From contig NZ_CP088261.1 of the NCBI RefSeq assembly GCF_021117345.1, forward strand, positions 1,984,001 through 2,048,000: 64,000 bases of DNA, given 5' to 3'. The notes below the pieces were generated by a model. It saw only the letters and a program-made list of their open reading frames with translations, was not told the DNA's origin and searched no databases. The translations under genes and the position numbers were made by a program. Position 1 is the stretch's first letter. Each line of letters opens with the position of its first letter. Shown one piece after another: positions 15,665 through 25,675 of the stretch. This DNA comes from Microbacterium sp. cx-55 (GTDB taxonomy: Bacteria; Actinomycetota; Actinomycetes; Actinomycetales; Microbacteriaceae).

Positions 15665-17539
15665 ATGAGGAAGGTGTCGAAGAACGGAGGGCGCACGGCC
15701 GTGCGCGTGTACGGCCGTGTGGAGTCCGGGCTTCGGCGCGCGTCGGGGTCGCGGGAGAGGGCGCTGCGAGCGAGCGAATCGTTCGCCGCCATCACCGCGA
15801 CCCTGGCGAGCATGGAAGCGGTCGCGACGCGCCGAGACACCGCCGAAGGCGAACTCAACGACTGGCGCGTGCTGCGTGGCGGCCTGGCCGCCGACGCTCC
15901 CTTCGTCTCCCGACTTCTCGACAAGCTGGATGGCCCGCGCGCAGACCGCGCCTTCCACCTGACCCGGTGCGCCCTCGGGATCGCCCTCCTCATCCCGGGT
16001 CGTGGCACGGCGCTCGACCGCCTGCGGCTCTCCGCGAACGCCGGTCTCAGCATCCTCGGCATGATCAATCAGACGCGTTCCCGCTACGGCGGAGACGGCT
16101 CCGACCAGGCGGCGCTCCAGGTGCACACCGCGGCGACGATCTCCCGTCTCGGCGGCGACGCCCGCTCCATCGACGCAGGCCTCTGGTACCTCTCGCTGCA
16201 GGGAGTCCTCTCCTACGCCGTGTCCGGATGGGTCAAACTGTTCGGTCGGCCGTGGCGCGAGGGAACGGCCGTATCCGGCGTCATGCGCACGCACACCTAC
16301 GGGCACGAGGGAGTGTGGCGCTTCTTCCAAAAGCACCCGGCCCTGGAGAAGACGGCGACGCGGGCGATGCTCGTCTTCGAGTCCTCGTACCCCCTCGTCT
16401 ACATCGGCGGACCTGTCGTCAACGCCGCCTACTCCGCGGTCGCCATGGGCTTCCATGTCGCGAACGGTGTCGTCATGGGGCTCGGTCGATTCGTGTGGGG
16501 TTTCGCCGCGTTCCATCCTGCGATCGCCTACACGACCGACGCCACCGCACGGCGGCGCGGGCGCAGCGACGCGCTTCCCGCTGTCGCGGGCGCCGCCATC
16601 GTGGCCGCGCTCGGGGCGACGGCACTCACCGCCACTCGGCGCCGGCTTCGCGTGCTCGACGGCCCGTCCTACCTCCAGCGCCTCGAGACATCGCGCGGCA
16701 GCACCCTCGCGTATGGCGGCAAGCAGCACGGGCACCCCGTCCTGCTGTTCCTGGTCAACGCCCTGTTCTCCACGCAGGACCACTTCGGGTGGGTGACCGG
16801 GCACCTCGATCGTGACGGCTCCGTCGACTTCATCACCTACGACCGCGCGGGGTACGGCGCATCCCGCGAAGCAGCCGATGACGCGTTCCGGATCGACGAT
16901 GCCGTCTCCGACTTGATCGATCTGATCGAGAACGTCGCCGACCCGGACCAGCGCATCGTGCTCGCCGGACACTCCTACGGCGGCGAGCTGATCCGACGCG
17001 TGGCCGAACGTCTCGGTGACGATCGCGTAAAGGGTCTGGTGTTCATCGACGCCACGCATCCCGAGCAGTTCGCGCAGTCGGCCTCGCAGCGGGAGGGTCT
17101 GCGTCTCGTCCGTGACGCGCAGTCGCAGATGGGCCTCCTGGTGCGCGCCGGATTCGGCTCATTCCTCGATCGCCCGTCCTGGGTGACACGCCTTCCTCCC
17201 CCCTTCCGCGCCAATGCCGAGCTGCAGTACCGGGACGGCCGGATGTGGCGCGCCGGTCACCGCGAGCTGCGGGCGGTGGAACGCGAGCTCGACATCCCGC
17301 GCCCGCCGCGACTCGATGCCGGCTCCGGTATCGCCGGACTGGTGATCTCGGCATCCCGCACGATGTCGGACGCGGATGCCGCTCGGTTCCAGCGAGAGCT
17401 CGCCTCGACGTTCGTCGCGTCCGGAGAACCGATCGTGCTCGAAGCCACGCACGACACGCTTCTCACGGATCCGCTCGTCGCCGGCGAGGTCGCCGCGCGC
17501 ATCCTCGCCTTCGCGCGACAGATGGGGACACCGTCGTGA
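15665..17539 (+). CDS. HTTM-like membrane domain fused to alpha/beta hydrolase (LinH-like)
   Basis: 624 aa. Residues 85-330 hold several membrane helices with HTTM-type sequence (SGWVKLFGRPWREGTAVSG, then HTYGHEGVWRFF). Residues 350-620 are an alpha/beta hydrolase with oxyanion/nucleophile elbow GHSYGG (S437) and a C-terminal ATHDT (H596) as likely catalytic His. This membrane-plus-hydrolase layout is what I recall for CypH/LegH-type proteins that define linaridin clusters, where the H and L proteins act together on the precursor (dehydration/epimerisation roles are proposed). The next gene overlaps its stop (GTGA). Confidence 0.7.
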   Translation: MRKVSKNGGRTAVRVYGRVESGLRRASGSRERALRASESFAAITATLASMEAVATRRDTAEGELNDWRVLRGGLAADAPFVSRLLDKLDGPRADRAFHLTRCALGIALLIPGRGTALDRLRLSANAGLSILGMINQTRSRYGGDGSDQAALQVHTAATISRLGGDARSIDAGLWYLSLQGVLSYAVSGWVKLFGRPWREGTAVSGVMRTHTYGHEGVWRFFQKHPALEKTATRAMLVFESSYPLVYIGGPVVNAAYSAVAMGFHVANGVVMGLGRFVWGFAAFHPAIAYTTDATARRRGRSDALPAVAGAAIVAALGATALTATRRRLRVLDGPSYLQRLETSRGSTLAYGGKQHGHPVLLFLVNALFSTQDHFGWVTGHLDRDGSVDFITYDRAGYGASREAADDAFRIDDAVSDLIDLIENVADPDQRIVLAGHSYGGELIRRVAERLGDDRVKGLVFIDATHPEQFAQSASQREGLRLVRDAQSQMGLLVRAGFGSFLDRPSWVTRLPPPFRANAELQYRDGRMWRAGHRELRAVERELDIPRPPRLDAGSGIAGLVISASRTMSDADAARFQRELASTFVASGEPIVLEATHDTLLTDPLVAGEVAARILAFARQMGTPS

Positions 17540-18138
17540 TCTCGCCGCGAACGCTCCTGCGCGCCGGAACGCTGCCCCTGTTCGGCGCGGCACTCGCTGT
17601 GACGGCCGTCTCGCAGTTGCCGGGGCATTCCTTCGACCGTCTGCGGCGACGCGACCTCTTCGGTCTCATTCCGAACTGGAAGTTCTTCGCGCCGATCCCC
17701 GCCACCGATGACCACGAGGTCTTCCACCGCACGCGGACGGAGGACGGCGAATGGGATCAGTGGCGGCGGACCTCGCCGCCCGCACCGCGCAAGCTCGCCC
17801 ACCTGGTCTGGTTCCCCGGACGCCGCGCCGACAAAGGCGTCTTCGATCACGCGACCGAGCTCGCCCAGCTGGCGGTGCTCGCGGATCCGGCCGAACTCGC
17901 ACTCTCGTCGTCGTACCTCGTCGTCGCCGCGACCGTGCGCCGGACGGTCGCGGCCGCCGGCGGCCCCACTCCGCATCAGTTCGCCATCATCAAGCACGCC
18001 GGGTCCGACGACTCGGTCGCTCCCGAGGTCATCCTCCTGTCGCCCGTCATCGACCCTCCGAGTCCCGCACCTGTTCCGCCCATCGACGCTGTAGCCGTCG
18101 AGGCGACACCCGTCGTCTCCTCCCCCCGCCCCCTGTAA
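17536..18138 (+). CDS. LinL-like partner protein
   Basis: 200 aa from GTG 17536, coupled to the hydrolase fusion. An N-terminal hydrophobic helix (LPLFGAALAVTAVSQLPG) is followed by LFGLIPNWKFFAPIPATDDHEVFHRT, a motif typical of small proteins that accompany HTTM proteins, and W-rich DGEWDQWRR. The C-terminus is proline-rich and looks disordered. It is probably the L partner of the preceding H-type protein at the membrane. The assignment is from context and motif, not from a search. Confidence 0.6.
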   Translation: MISPRTLLRAGTLPLFGAALAVTAVSQLPGHSFDRLRRRDLFGLIPNWKFFAPIPATDDHEVFHRTRTEDGEWDQWRRTSPPAPRKLAHLVWFPGRRADKGVFDHATELAQLAVLADPAELALSSSYLVVAATVRRTVAAAGGPTPHQFAIIKHAGSDDSVAPEVILLSPVIDPPSPAPVPPIDAVAVEATPVVSSPRPL

Positions 18139-18150
18139 GGAGTTCCGCAC

Positions 18151-18279
18151 ATGACCTCGATGATCATCCTCTTCCTCGTCGGCACCGGCTGCCTGGCCAC
18201 GGCAGCCTGGGCTGTCTGGCGCGATCCCGCGAGTCGCGACAGTCTGCGTCGCGCCTTCGGGTCCCGCGGTCAACGATGA
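18151..18279 (+). CDS. 42-aa single-helix peptide, copy A
   Basis: ATG 18151 has AAGGAG 9 bases upstream. The peptide starts MTSMIILFLVGTGCLATAAW, one membrane helix, and ends with a short amphipathic RDPASRDSLRRAFGS region. The stop overlaps the methyltransferase start (ATGA), so it is an integral part of the operon. A close paralogue lies at 25507-25635, just beyond the cluster. Possible roles: immunity peptide, assembly factor for the membrane modification complex, or an additional precursor. No family recognised. Confidence 0.7.
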   Translation: MTSMIILFLVGTGCLATAAWAVWRDPASRDSLRRAFGSRGQR

Positions 18280-19097
18280 CGACGGTTGCGGCCGGGACGG
18301 CCAAATCCGTCTCCGAGCAGTACGGGTCCGCCATCGCCGGCGTCTACGACGACATCTACGGCGAGCTCGACATCGAGTCGCCGGAAGCCGCGGCGCTCCG
18401 CGGACTGGCGCTCATGACGGAGGAGCCGCGCGTGATCGTCGAGCTCGGCGTCGGCACGGGGCGCGTCCTCGGCGCGCTGGGACGCGCTGTCGCCGGAACC
18501 GGTGCGGCACGCCTCATCGGCATCGACGGATCCGCTGACCTGCTGAGCCGCGCCGCGGAGCGGTACTCGGACCTGGACCTGGAACTGGTGGAAGCCGACT
18601 TCAGCGACCCCGGGCTGACCGAGATCGTCGCACCGGGCTCCGCGAGCCTGGTGCTGTGCGTGTGCGCGTCGTTCTCGATGCTCCCGGACCGTTCCGCACA
18701 AGCCGCGACGCTTCAGAACATCGCCGCCATGCTCGGCCGCTCCGGTGTCGCCGTGATCGAAACCCACTCCCCGGCATTCGTGCACGAGGTGATCGGAGCG
18801 GCACCGACGTCCATGTTCGTGCCCTACGCCCGTCACGAGAGCGGATTAGTGTGTTTCTCCTCCGTCGAGTCTGGGATCTGGACGATGCGTCAGGTGTGGA
18901 TCGACGGCGCCGAGAGCACCACGGTGCTCGAGCAGAGCCTGCTCACGCCGCCTGAGGCGCTCACCGAACTTGCCGCCGCCGCGGGTCTGCGCGTCGTCGC
19001 TCTGACGGCCAGCTTCGCCGGTGGTGAATACCTCGGCTCCGCGTCGCCGCTGTTTGCGATGACGCTCGTCCCCGAGCGTTCGGACGTCGACGCGTGA
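18276..19097 (+). CDS. SAM-dependent methyltransferase (CypM-like position)
   Basis: 273 aa, class I methyltransferase. Motif I is VIVELGVGTGRVLGALGR, the acidic residue binding the ribose is in LIGIDGSADLL, and motif IV is SLVLCVCASFSMLPD. In cypemycin- and legonaridin-type clusters a methyltransferase N-methylates the N-terminus of the core peptide; that is the inferred role here. Start and stop overlap both neighbours (ATGA, GTGA). Confidence 0.8.
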   Translation: MTTVAAGTAKSVSEQYGSAIAGVYDDIYGELDIESPEAAALRGLALMTEEPRVIVELGVGTGRVLGALGRAVAGTGAARLIGIDGSADLLSRAAERYSDLDLELVEADFSDPGLTEIVAPGSASLVLCVCASFSMLPDRSAQAATLQNIAAMLGRSGVAVIETHSPAFVHEVIGAAPTSMFVPYARHESGLVCFSSVESGIWTMRQVWIDGAESTTVLEQSLLTPPEALTELAAAAGLRVVALTASFAGGEYLGSASPLFAMTLVPERSDVDA

Positions 19098-20011
19098 CAT
19101 CCCTCGCTCTGGTCGGGGTCGTCAAACGTTACGGACCGACCACTGCTCTCTCCGACTACTCCATCACGGTCCCGTCCGGTCGCATCACGGCATTCGTCGG
19201 TGCGAACGGAGCGGGCAAGTCCACGGCGATGCGCCTCCTCGGGGGCCTTCGGGCGCCGGATGCCGGCCGAGCGACGATTGCGGGACGGCCGCTCGTGACG
19301 GCGGACCGAGCCCTCATCGGGCACTCCCCGGAGGACCGCGGTCTCTACGCGGACGAGTCGGTGCGCGCTCAGCTGCGCCACTTCGCGGAACTGATCGGGC
19401 TGCCGCGACGGAGCATCCGCACCCATGTCGATGTCGTCCTGGAGCGGACGGGAATCCTCCCGCTCGCGGAACGCCGCTTCGGGCTGCTCAGCCTCGGCAA
19501 TCGCCAGCGAGCACAACTCGCCCTCGCCCTCCTCGGTTCGCCGAGCTATCTTCTGCTCGACGAGCCCTTCTCCGGACTCGACGTCGACGGGCTCGCGCAG
19601 GTCTCGGGCCTGGTGCGCTCCTTGGCGGCAGACGGGGTCGGCGTTCTCGTCTCGAGCCACCAGCTCGAGGTCGTCGCCGCGGTGTCCGATCGCGTCGCCG
19701 TCATCGCCGACGGCAGATCGGTGCTCGAGGGTGACATCTCGGATGTCCTCGGCGCTGCTGAACGCGCCCTTCGTCTCACGTTCCGCGCCGCCGAAGACAC
19801 GGACCAAGAGCCCAACCTCCGCGGGTTCGCCGAGCGGGTAGCCGGACGTATCGAGCGGCGTGCGGGTTCTGTCGTCGTCGAGATCCCGATCGACCCCGGA
19901 GGCAGCATTGACCCCACGCTCGTCTCGGCGGCCGCGGCCGTCGGCACGCTCACCGCCGTGGATGTCACCCAGCCCTCCCTGCGCGAACTTCTCACGGCGG
20001 CGCCGCGATGA
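19094..20011 (+). CDS. ABC transporter ATP-binding protein (ABC-2 type, putative self-immunity)
   Basis: 305 aa from GTG 19094. Walker A is GANGAGKST, signature LSLGNRQRAQLALALL (a relaxed LSGGQ) and Walker B YLLLDEPFSGLD, followed by the switch histidine in LVSSHQLEV. It is a DrrA/BcrA-type ATPase with the usual C-terminal extension. Coupled to the permease that follows. Such pairs commonly remove antimicrobial peptides from the producer membrane. Confidence 0.88.
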   Translation: MTSLALVGVVKRYGPTTALSDYSITVPSGRITAFVGANGAGKSTAMRLLGGLRAPDAGRATIAGRPLVTADRALIGHSPEDRGLYADESVRAQLRHFAELIGLPRRSIRTHVDVVLERTGILPLAERRFGLLSLGNRQRAQLALALLGSPSYLLLDEPFSGLDVDGLAQVSGLVRSLAADGVGVLVSSHQLEVVAAVSDRVAVIADGRSVLEGDISDVLGAAERALRLTFRAAEDTDQEPNLRGFAERVAGRIERRAGSVVVEIPIDPGGSIDPTLVSAAAAVGTLTAVDVTQPSLRELLTAAPR

Positions 20012-21210
20012 CAGTCTCGTCTGCCTTGTCTTCGTTCCGAACAGTCCTCCTCCGAGACATCCGGCGGCAGCTCGCTGCCCCCGCGCAGCTCGTTCTGTTC
20101 GTATTGATGGCGGTGATCGCAGTCCTCGTGATCGTCGCGCCCGGCATCGTCGGTGCCGCTTCCGCATCCGCCCCGCGGGTATTCGCCGTCGCGCCGTCCG
20201 ACGTCGTCCGCATCGTCGCCTCCGAGCAGCCCGGATGGGAGGTGATCGGCGTCGAGGCCGTGCCCGGAGACCTCGGCGGCGATGTGGCGGTCGTCGTCGC
20301 AGAGTCCGGTGTCGAGGTGCATGTCGAGAAGGCATCGCAGGTGGCGGAAGCAGCCGCCGTCGGCGACGTCTTCGCCGGCGCCGCCCTGTCCGCGGCATCC
20401 GGGATCGCGACGCCGCCGGTCGCCTTCCGGGCGGCGGTGGATGACGGCTCGGCCGTCGTGACACGTCTCATCACGCTCGTGTCGGCTCTGCTGGTGTTCT
20501 CGGTGATCACCGGGCGCGCGTCGTGGGCCTACGGCGCCCTGTCGCGGGACCTGTCCCTGGGCCTGTTCGACGCGGTGCTGGCCCGCGCATCCGCGGCCGG
20601 CCTCCTCGGCGGTCGGATCGTCGCCGCGGCCGTTTCGGGCGTTGTGCAGTTGATCGCACTCGGCGCTATCGCCGCGGGCACGCTGACGGTCATCGGTGAA
20701 TCCGAGGTTGCCGGACGGGTGGTGGAACTCGCCCTCCCGCTCTCCGTGTGGGCCGGCGCGGGCGTCGCCCTATTCACCTCGCTCGCCGTCGTGTTCGTGC
20801 TTCTCTTCCGTGGGAACGCGGCGTCGCTCGGAATTCTGATCCAGCTGGTCGGATTCGCCTCATTCGGCATCCTCATGGTCGCGCTGCTCGACCCGGGTGC
20901 CGGCTGGATCTCCGTCGCAAGCCTCATCCCGCCCGTGTCCGTGCTGCTGCTTCCGGTGCGGATGGCGGAGGGGCTCGCCGCCGCGACGGATGCGGCGGTC
21001 GCCGGCGGTGTGATGGCCGTCGCCATCATCGCGCTGTTCTGGCTCGCGCTGCGGGTGTGGCGTGCGGCGACGATGACGGACGGTCTCGGCCCGATGTGGC
21101 GCGCCGTCCTCGCACGTCGGTCGTCCGCGACGCGTCACGACCGACCCGACGCGCATGCGCTCACCGCCGCCGACGACCCGTCGGATCTGCGTCCGCAGAC
21201 TCGGGTATGA
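20008..21210 (+). CDS. ABC-2 type transporter permease
   Basis: 400 aa with a first helix at about 25-50, a large extracytoplasmic region (to about 150), then a block of five or six helices, the ABC-2 permease layout. It overlaps the ATPase stop (ATGA) and is followed by an overlapping oxidoreductase. Works with the preceding ATPase; export or immunity is inferred from the operon. Confidence 0.82.
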   Translation: MTVSSALSSFRTVLLRDIRRQLAAPAQLVLFVLMAVIAVLVIVAPGIVGAASASAPRVFAVAPSDVVRIVASEQPGWEVIGVEAVPGDLGGDVAVVVAESGVEVHVEKASQVAEAAAVGDVFAGAALSAASGIATPPVAFRAAVDDGSAVVTRLITLVSALLVFSVITGRASWAYGALSRDLSLGLFDAVLARASAAGLLGGRIVAAAVSGVVQLIALGAIAAGTLTVIGESEVAGRVVELALPLSVWAGAGVALFTSLAVVFVLLFRGNAASLGILIQLVGFASFGILMVALLDPGAGWISVASLIPPVSVLLLPVRMAEGLAAATDAAVAGGVMAVAIIALFWLALRVWRAATMTDGLGPMWRAVLARRSSATRHDRPDAHALTAADDPSDLRPQTRV

Positions 21211-22661
21211 CGACCCCGGACGCGTTCGTCATAGGCGCCGGCCCGAACGGGTTGGCGGGCGCGGTGACCTTGGCGCGAGCGGGACTCGCGGTCACCGTGC
21301 TCGAGGCCGAGCCCACGGTCGGCGGGGGCCTGCAGTCCCACCGGCGAGGCGATGCCCTGTTCGATCGATACTCGGCCGTGCACCCTCTCGCCCTCGCGTC
21401 GCCCTTCTTCCGCGCGTGGGGACTGGAACAACGGGTGCCCTACATCGTTCCCGACATCGCCTACGCCCATCCGTTGGGAACCCGCGCGGCCATCGCCTAC
21501 CGCGATCTCGACCGGACGGCGGACGAACTCGGGCGGGACGGTCGGGAATGGTCCCGACTGTTCGCTCCGCTCGTGCGGAACGCGGATGCGGTGACGGCGA
21601 CCGCGTTCAGTTCCCTCCTCCAGGTGCCCCGGCATCCGGTCGCCGCGCTGGCGCTCGGCCGCACCGCGGTGCGGGGATCCTGGGCGCGAACGCGCTCTCT
21701 GCGCACTCCCGAGGCGCGCGCACTGTTGGCGGGTGTCTGGGCGCATGCCGGTGAGCCCCTCGGCTCGCTCGCGGCTGCCGCGGCCGGCTCGCTTCTGGCC
21801 ACACATGCGCACGTGCGTGGCTGGGGCATCCCCGAGGGCGGCGCGCAGCGTGTCGCCGACGCTTTGGCCGCCGATCTCCTGGCGCACGGCGGTCGGATTG
21901 AGACCTCGACCGCCGTGGACGACATCACGGACCTGATGCACGCGCCGATCGTCCTGGCCGACGTCTCCCCCGCGGCTCTGCGTGCCATGCTCCCCGCGGC
22001 CCGGCGCGACGCCGCACCGCGTCCGCTTCGGCCCGGCAGCGGGGTCGCCCGCGTCGATCTGCGACTGCGCGGTTCGATCCCGTGGACCGACCCGCGTGTG
22101 GGGGGCGCATCGACCGTCCACCTCGGCGGCACCTGGCCGGAGATCGCTCACGCCGAGAACGCGGCGCGCTCGGGACGCCATCCCGAGCGTCCGTACATCC
22201 TCCTGTCGCAACCCACGGCGCACGATCCTCGCCGCTCGGCTCCCGGCTCTGAGATCGTGTGGGCCTATGTGCACGTGCCCTATGGATCGTCTCGCGACCC
22301 GCGCGACGCGGTGCTCGCCGAGCTCGAACGACACGCTCCGGGCACCCGGGACCTCGTCGCCGAGTCCTGGGGAACCCCGGCGTCGGCTCTGGCGGCGCAC
22401 AACCGCAATCTGAGCGGAGGCGACATCACCGGGGGCGCGGCATCGCTCGCACGCCTGATCGCACGGCCCCGCCTGTCGCCGAATCCGTGGCGGACAGGGC
22501 TCCCCTCGGTGTATCTCTGCTCATCGTCGACGACGCCCGGACCGGGAGTGCACGGCATGTGCGGATGGTGGGCCGCGCGCACGGCGCTGCGCGATCGCTT
22601 CGCGATCGACGCACGCCTGTCAGACCTGTCGCCGACAACGATCCCGAGGGAAATTCCATGA
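21207..22661 (+). CDS. FAD-dependent oxidoreductase, phytoene-desaturase-like
   Basis: 484 aa. The N-terminus [21 protein letters not shown] is a dinucleotide-binding GxGxxG fold followed by [14 protein letters not shown], as in CrtI/NAD(P)-FAD desaturase-like enzymes; the C-terminal [21 protein letters not shown] is the family's closing FAD motif. Within the cluster it may desaturate or isomerise residues of the peptide. Similar flavoproteins are found in some type-B linaridin clusters, to the best of my memory. Confidence 0.8.
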   Translation: MTTPDAFVIGAGPNGLAGAVTLARAGLAVTVLEAEPTVGGGLQSHRRGDALFDRYSAVHPLALASPFFRAWGLEQRVPYIVPDIAYAHPLGTRAAIAYRDLDRTADELGRDGREWSRLFAPLVRNADAVTATAFSSLLQVPRHPVAALALGRTAVRGSWARTRSLRTPEARALLAGVWAHAGEPLGSLAAAAAGSLLATHAHVRGWGIPEGGAQRVADALAADLLAHGGRIETSTAVDDITDLMHAPIVLADVSPAALRAMLPAARRDAAPRPLRPGSGVARVDLRLRGSIPWTDPRVGGASTVHLGGTWPEIAHAENAARSGRHPERPYILLSQPTAHDPRRSAPGSEIVWAYVHVPYGSSRDPRDAVLAELERHAPGTRDLVAESWGTPASALAAHNRNLSGGDITGGAASLARLIARPRLSPNPWRTGLPSVYLCSSSTTPGPGVHGMCGWWAARTALRDRFAIDARLSDLSPTTIPREIP

Positions 22662-24454
22662 CGTCCTCCCCACCCATCGCACCGACGACCCCGGAGCTGC
22701 CGTTCCGGCACGGGCTCCGCCTCCTCGCCTCGTACGCCCGCCCATACCTCTCAATGCTCTCGGTGGGAGTGCTGCTCGGGCTGTTCGCCACGGGGGTGAC
22801 CCTCGCGACGCCGATGGTCACCAAGTGGGTTCTGGACTCGCTCGGCGCGGACCTCGACCTGAGCACCCCGGTGATCGTCCTGATCCTCCTCCTCATCGTC
22901 GGGACGGTCGCCGGGCTCGTGCAGACCGTGCTGCTCGGCCGTCTCGCCGAGCACATCGTGCTCGACGCCCGGCGGTCGCTCATCCAGCGGTTCTTCCGCG
23001 CACGCCTCGAGCAGGTGCAGCGGTTCAAGACCGGCGAGCTCGTGACGCGCATCACGAGCGATACGGTGCTGCTCCGCGCGGCGACGACCTCGAGCATCGT
23101 GCAACTCGTCAACGGCACGGTGTCTCTCGTCGGAACGATCGTCCTCATGGCGATCCTGGACGGGACGCTGCTCCTCACGACGCTCGCGGCGCTCGTCGTC
23201 ATCGGCGGCCTGTTCGGTGTTCTGCTGCCGCAGATCGGCAAGACGTCGAAGCGGGCACAAGATGCGATCGGCGACCTCGGCGCGCAGCTCGAAGGCGGAA
23301 TCCGCGCACTCCGCACGGTCAAGTCGAGCCGGGCGGAGACGCGCGAGATCGCGCGCGTCACTCACAGCGCGGAGGAGTCTGCGCGTCACTCGGTCCGGGC
23401 CGTCTGGTACTCCGCACTCATCTGGACCGTGGCCGGCGGCGGGATGCAGCTGTCGATCATCGTCATCCTCGGACTGGGCGCGTGGCGCGTGAGCCTGGGC
23501 GAGCTCGCCGTGTCGACGCTGGTCGCGTTCCTCCTCTACGCGTTCAACATCGTCGACCCGATCACCTCGCTCGCCGGCGCGTTCGCATCGGTGCAGGCGG
23601 GGCTGGCCGCGGCCGCCCGCATCCGCGAGACCGAGCACCTCGACCTCGAGGACACCACGCGCGGCAGCGGTGCACCGGCTACTCCGCCGGCGGATGATCG
23701 CGTTCCCGCCCTGGCTCTACGTTCCGTCTCGGCCGGCTACCTCGGCGAGGACGGCTCGGCTGTGGAGGATGTGACGATCGAGATCCCGCGCCGTGGCCAC
23801 ACCGCGTTCGTCGGGCCGTCCGGCGCTGGGAAGACCACCGTCTTCTCGCTCCTGTTGCGCTTCATCGACCCGAGGTCCGGACGACTCGAACTCGACGGCA
23901 TCCCGTACGAGGATCTGAGCATCGATCATGTGCGTTCCCGGATCGCCTACGTCGAGCAGGAGACGCCCGTCATCCCCGGGACGGTCCGAGACAACGTGCT
24001 CTTCCGCGCGGACGATGCCGACGATGCCGAGGCCTGGGACGCGCTCGCGGCCGTCCGGCTCGATGAGAAAGTACGCTCGCTACCCTCCGGTCTCGATACG
24101 ACCGTCGCGGAGACGAACCTCTCCGGGGGCGAACGCCAGCGCCTGGCCGTGGCGCGAGCCCTCATCCGGCGGCCCGGAGTCCTCCTGCTCGATGAAGCAA
24201 CGGCGCAGCTGGACGGGGTGACGGAAGCCGCCATCCAACGGGTCATCACGGACGCGTCGAAGACCGGCGCCGTCGTCACGATCGCGCACCGACTGTCCAC
24301 CATCCTCGACGCCGATCGGATCGTCGTGCTCGACGGTGGCCGCATCCGTGACACGGGCACACATCACGAACTCCTCGGCCGCGACGCGCTCTATCGCGAA
24401 TTCATCGAGGCGTTGCGGATCGACACGTCCGTGGTGCCGGCGCTCGGGGTGTAG
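22658..24454 (+). CDS. ABC exporter, fused membrane and ATPase domains (LinT-like)
   Basis: 598 aa. An N-terminal type IV ABC membrane domain of six helices (residues 25-320) precedes an ATPase domain with Walker [10 protein letters not shown], signature [15 protein letters not shown], Walker [13 protein letters not shown] and H-loop IAHRLS. There is no C39 peptidase domain at the N-terminus, so leader removal must be done by another protease. It is the last overlapping gene of the cluster and the likely peptide exporter. Confidence 0.88.
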   Translation: MTSSPPIAPTTPELPFRHGLRLLASYARPYLSMLSVGVLLGLFATGVTLATPMVTKWVLDSLGADLDLSTPVIVLILLLIVGTVAGLVQTVLLGRLAEHIVLDARRSLIQRFFRARLEQVQRFKTGELVTRITSDTVLLRAATTSSIVQLVNGTVSLVGTIVLMAILDGTLLLTTLAALVVIGGLFGVLLPQIGKTSKRAQDAIGDLGAQLEGGIRALRTVKSSRAETREIARVTHSAEESARHSVRAVWYSALIWTVAGGGMQLSIIVILGLGAWRVSLGELAVSTLVAFLLYAFNIVDPITSLAGAFASVQAGLAAAARIRETEHLDLEDTTRGSGAPATPPADDRVPALALRSVSAGYLGEDGSAVEDVTIEIPRRGHTAFVGPSGAGKTTVFSLLLRFIDPRSGRLELDGIPYEDLSIDHVRSRIAYVEQETPVIPGTVRDNVLFRADDADDAEAWDALAAVRLDEKVRSLPSGLDTTVAETNLSGGERQRLAVARALIRRPGVLLLDEATAQLDGVTEAAIQRVITDASKTGAVVTIAHRLSTILDADRIVVLDGGRIRDTGTHHELLGRDALYREFIEALRIDTSVVPALGV

Positions 24455-24583
24455 CGGGCCGGACGCCGCGCCCACCCGCGGCGGCTTTGTCACGGCGCGA
24501 TCCTCGACGGGCCGACCCCGCCAGCGCGGAGGATGGTGCGCGGCGGTGGCGTGAGTGGCGCGTCGCGGCCGGAGAGGGCCGGG

Positions 24584-25417
24584 ATGCGCGGCATCGAACG
24601 CACGCTGGAGCGGCAGGCGGACGCCGCGCGACACAAGGTCGACGGGATGCACCGCCCGGGGGCGTTCGTCGTCTCCGGCACGCTCGCGGGCGCCTACGTC
24701 GGGATCGCCGTCGTGCTGATGCTGAGCGCGGCCGGGCCGTTCGTCGCGGCGGGCGAGGCTCCCGCGAAACTCGTGAGCGGGCTCGTCTTCGGGGTCGCGC
24801 TCACGCTCGTGGTGTTCGCCGGCGCCGAGCTCGTGACGTCGTCGATGATGACGCTCACCCAGGGCGTGCTCATGCGCGCGGTCCGCGTCGGACCCGCCGC
24901 GCTGACCCTGGGCGTCACGTTCGTCGCGAATCTTCTCGGCGCTGTGGTCTTCGGCACGCTGGTGAGCCTGTCAGGCGTGATCCATGCGAATCTCGCGGCC
25001 CACACGATGCTGCGGGCGATGCTCGCGGCGAAGGCCGAGGAATCCGTCGGCGAGCTGTTCGTCCGCGGCATCCTCTGCAACGTGCTCGTGTGTCTCGCGA
25101 TCTGGATGTGCGCGCGGCTGCGCGGTGACGTCGCGAAGCTCGCGGTCATCTTCTGGGCGCTGCTCGCGTTCATCACGTCGGGGTTCGAGCACGTCGTGGC
25201 GAACATGACGACCTTCACGCTCGGGATGCTCGCGGAGGCTCCCGGGGCGACCTGGCCGATCGCAGGCGCGAACATGCTGTGGGTCGGCCTCGGCAATCTG
25301 GTCGGCGGCGCCCTGATCGTCGGGCTCGCCTACTGGCACATCGGCGGCCGCCCGAGAGCGACGGATTCGGCTGCGGGCCGGGTCGTCAGCGCCTCCGTGG
25401 ACAGCTCGCGCCCGTAG
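24584..25417 (+). CDS. Formate/nitrite transporter (FNT) family protein
   Basis: 277 aa from ATG 24584, which has GGAGAGG seven bases upstream; a longer frame from 24533 is open but lacks a good ribosome site. Six helices with FNT features: AGAELVTSSMMTLTQG, RGILCNVLVCLAIWMC (the second half-helix region) and NLVGGALIVG near the end. FNT channels pass formate, nitrite or hydrosulfide. It follows the RiPP operon after 129 bp and is probably independent of it. Confidence 0.85.
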   Translation: MRGIERTLERQADAARHKVDGMHRPGAFVVSGTLAGAYVGIAVVLMLSAAGPFVAAGEAPAKLVSGLVFGVALTLVVFAGAELVTSSMMTLTQGVLMRAVRVGPAALTLGVTFVANLLGAVVFGTLVSLSGVIHANLAAHTMLRAMLAAKAEESVGELFVRGILCNVLVCLAIWMCARLRGDVAKLAVIFWALLAFITSGFEHVVANMTTFTLGMLAEAPGATWPIAGANMLWVGLGNLVGGALIVGLAYWHIGGRPRATDSAAGRVVSASVDSSRP

Positions 25418-25506
25418 TCACCCTGGTGCTCGACGAATCCTTCGATCAGGATGGGACGAGCGCACAGCATCTGGCCCCGCCGCCCGCATCGAAGGAGCAG
25501 ACCACC

Positions 25507-25635
25507 ATGACCTCCGTGATCATCCTCGTTCTCGTCGGGAGCGGCTGCCTCGCGACCGCCGCCTGGGCCACCTGGCGAGATCCCGCCAGCCGGGAGACCC
25601 TGCGTCAGTGGTTCGGCGCGAGCGAGGAGCGCTGA
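25507..25635 (+). CDS. 42-aa single-helix peptide, copy B
   Basis: Same length as the peptide at 18151-18279 and closely similar: MTSVIILVLVGSGCLATAAW then ATWRDPASRETLRQWFG. It has its own GAAGGAG upstream and sits 1 kb beyond the RiPP exporter gene. Conservation of the cysteine and the WRDPASR region suggests both copies are functional. Confidence 0.7.
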   Translation: MTSVIILVLVGSGCLATAAWATWRDPASRETLRQWFGASEER

Positions 25636-25675
25636 GCGGCCCCATCCGGTTGTGCGGCCGAACGGGTTCTCGCCG

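Noticed and set aside
24455..24583. Possible extra small gene between the exporter and the FNT gene
   Set aside because: No frame with a ribosome site; the sequence is a GC-rich spacer.
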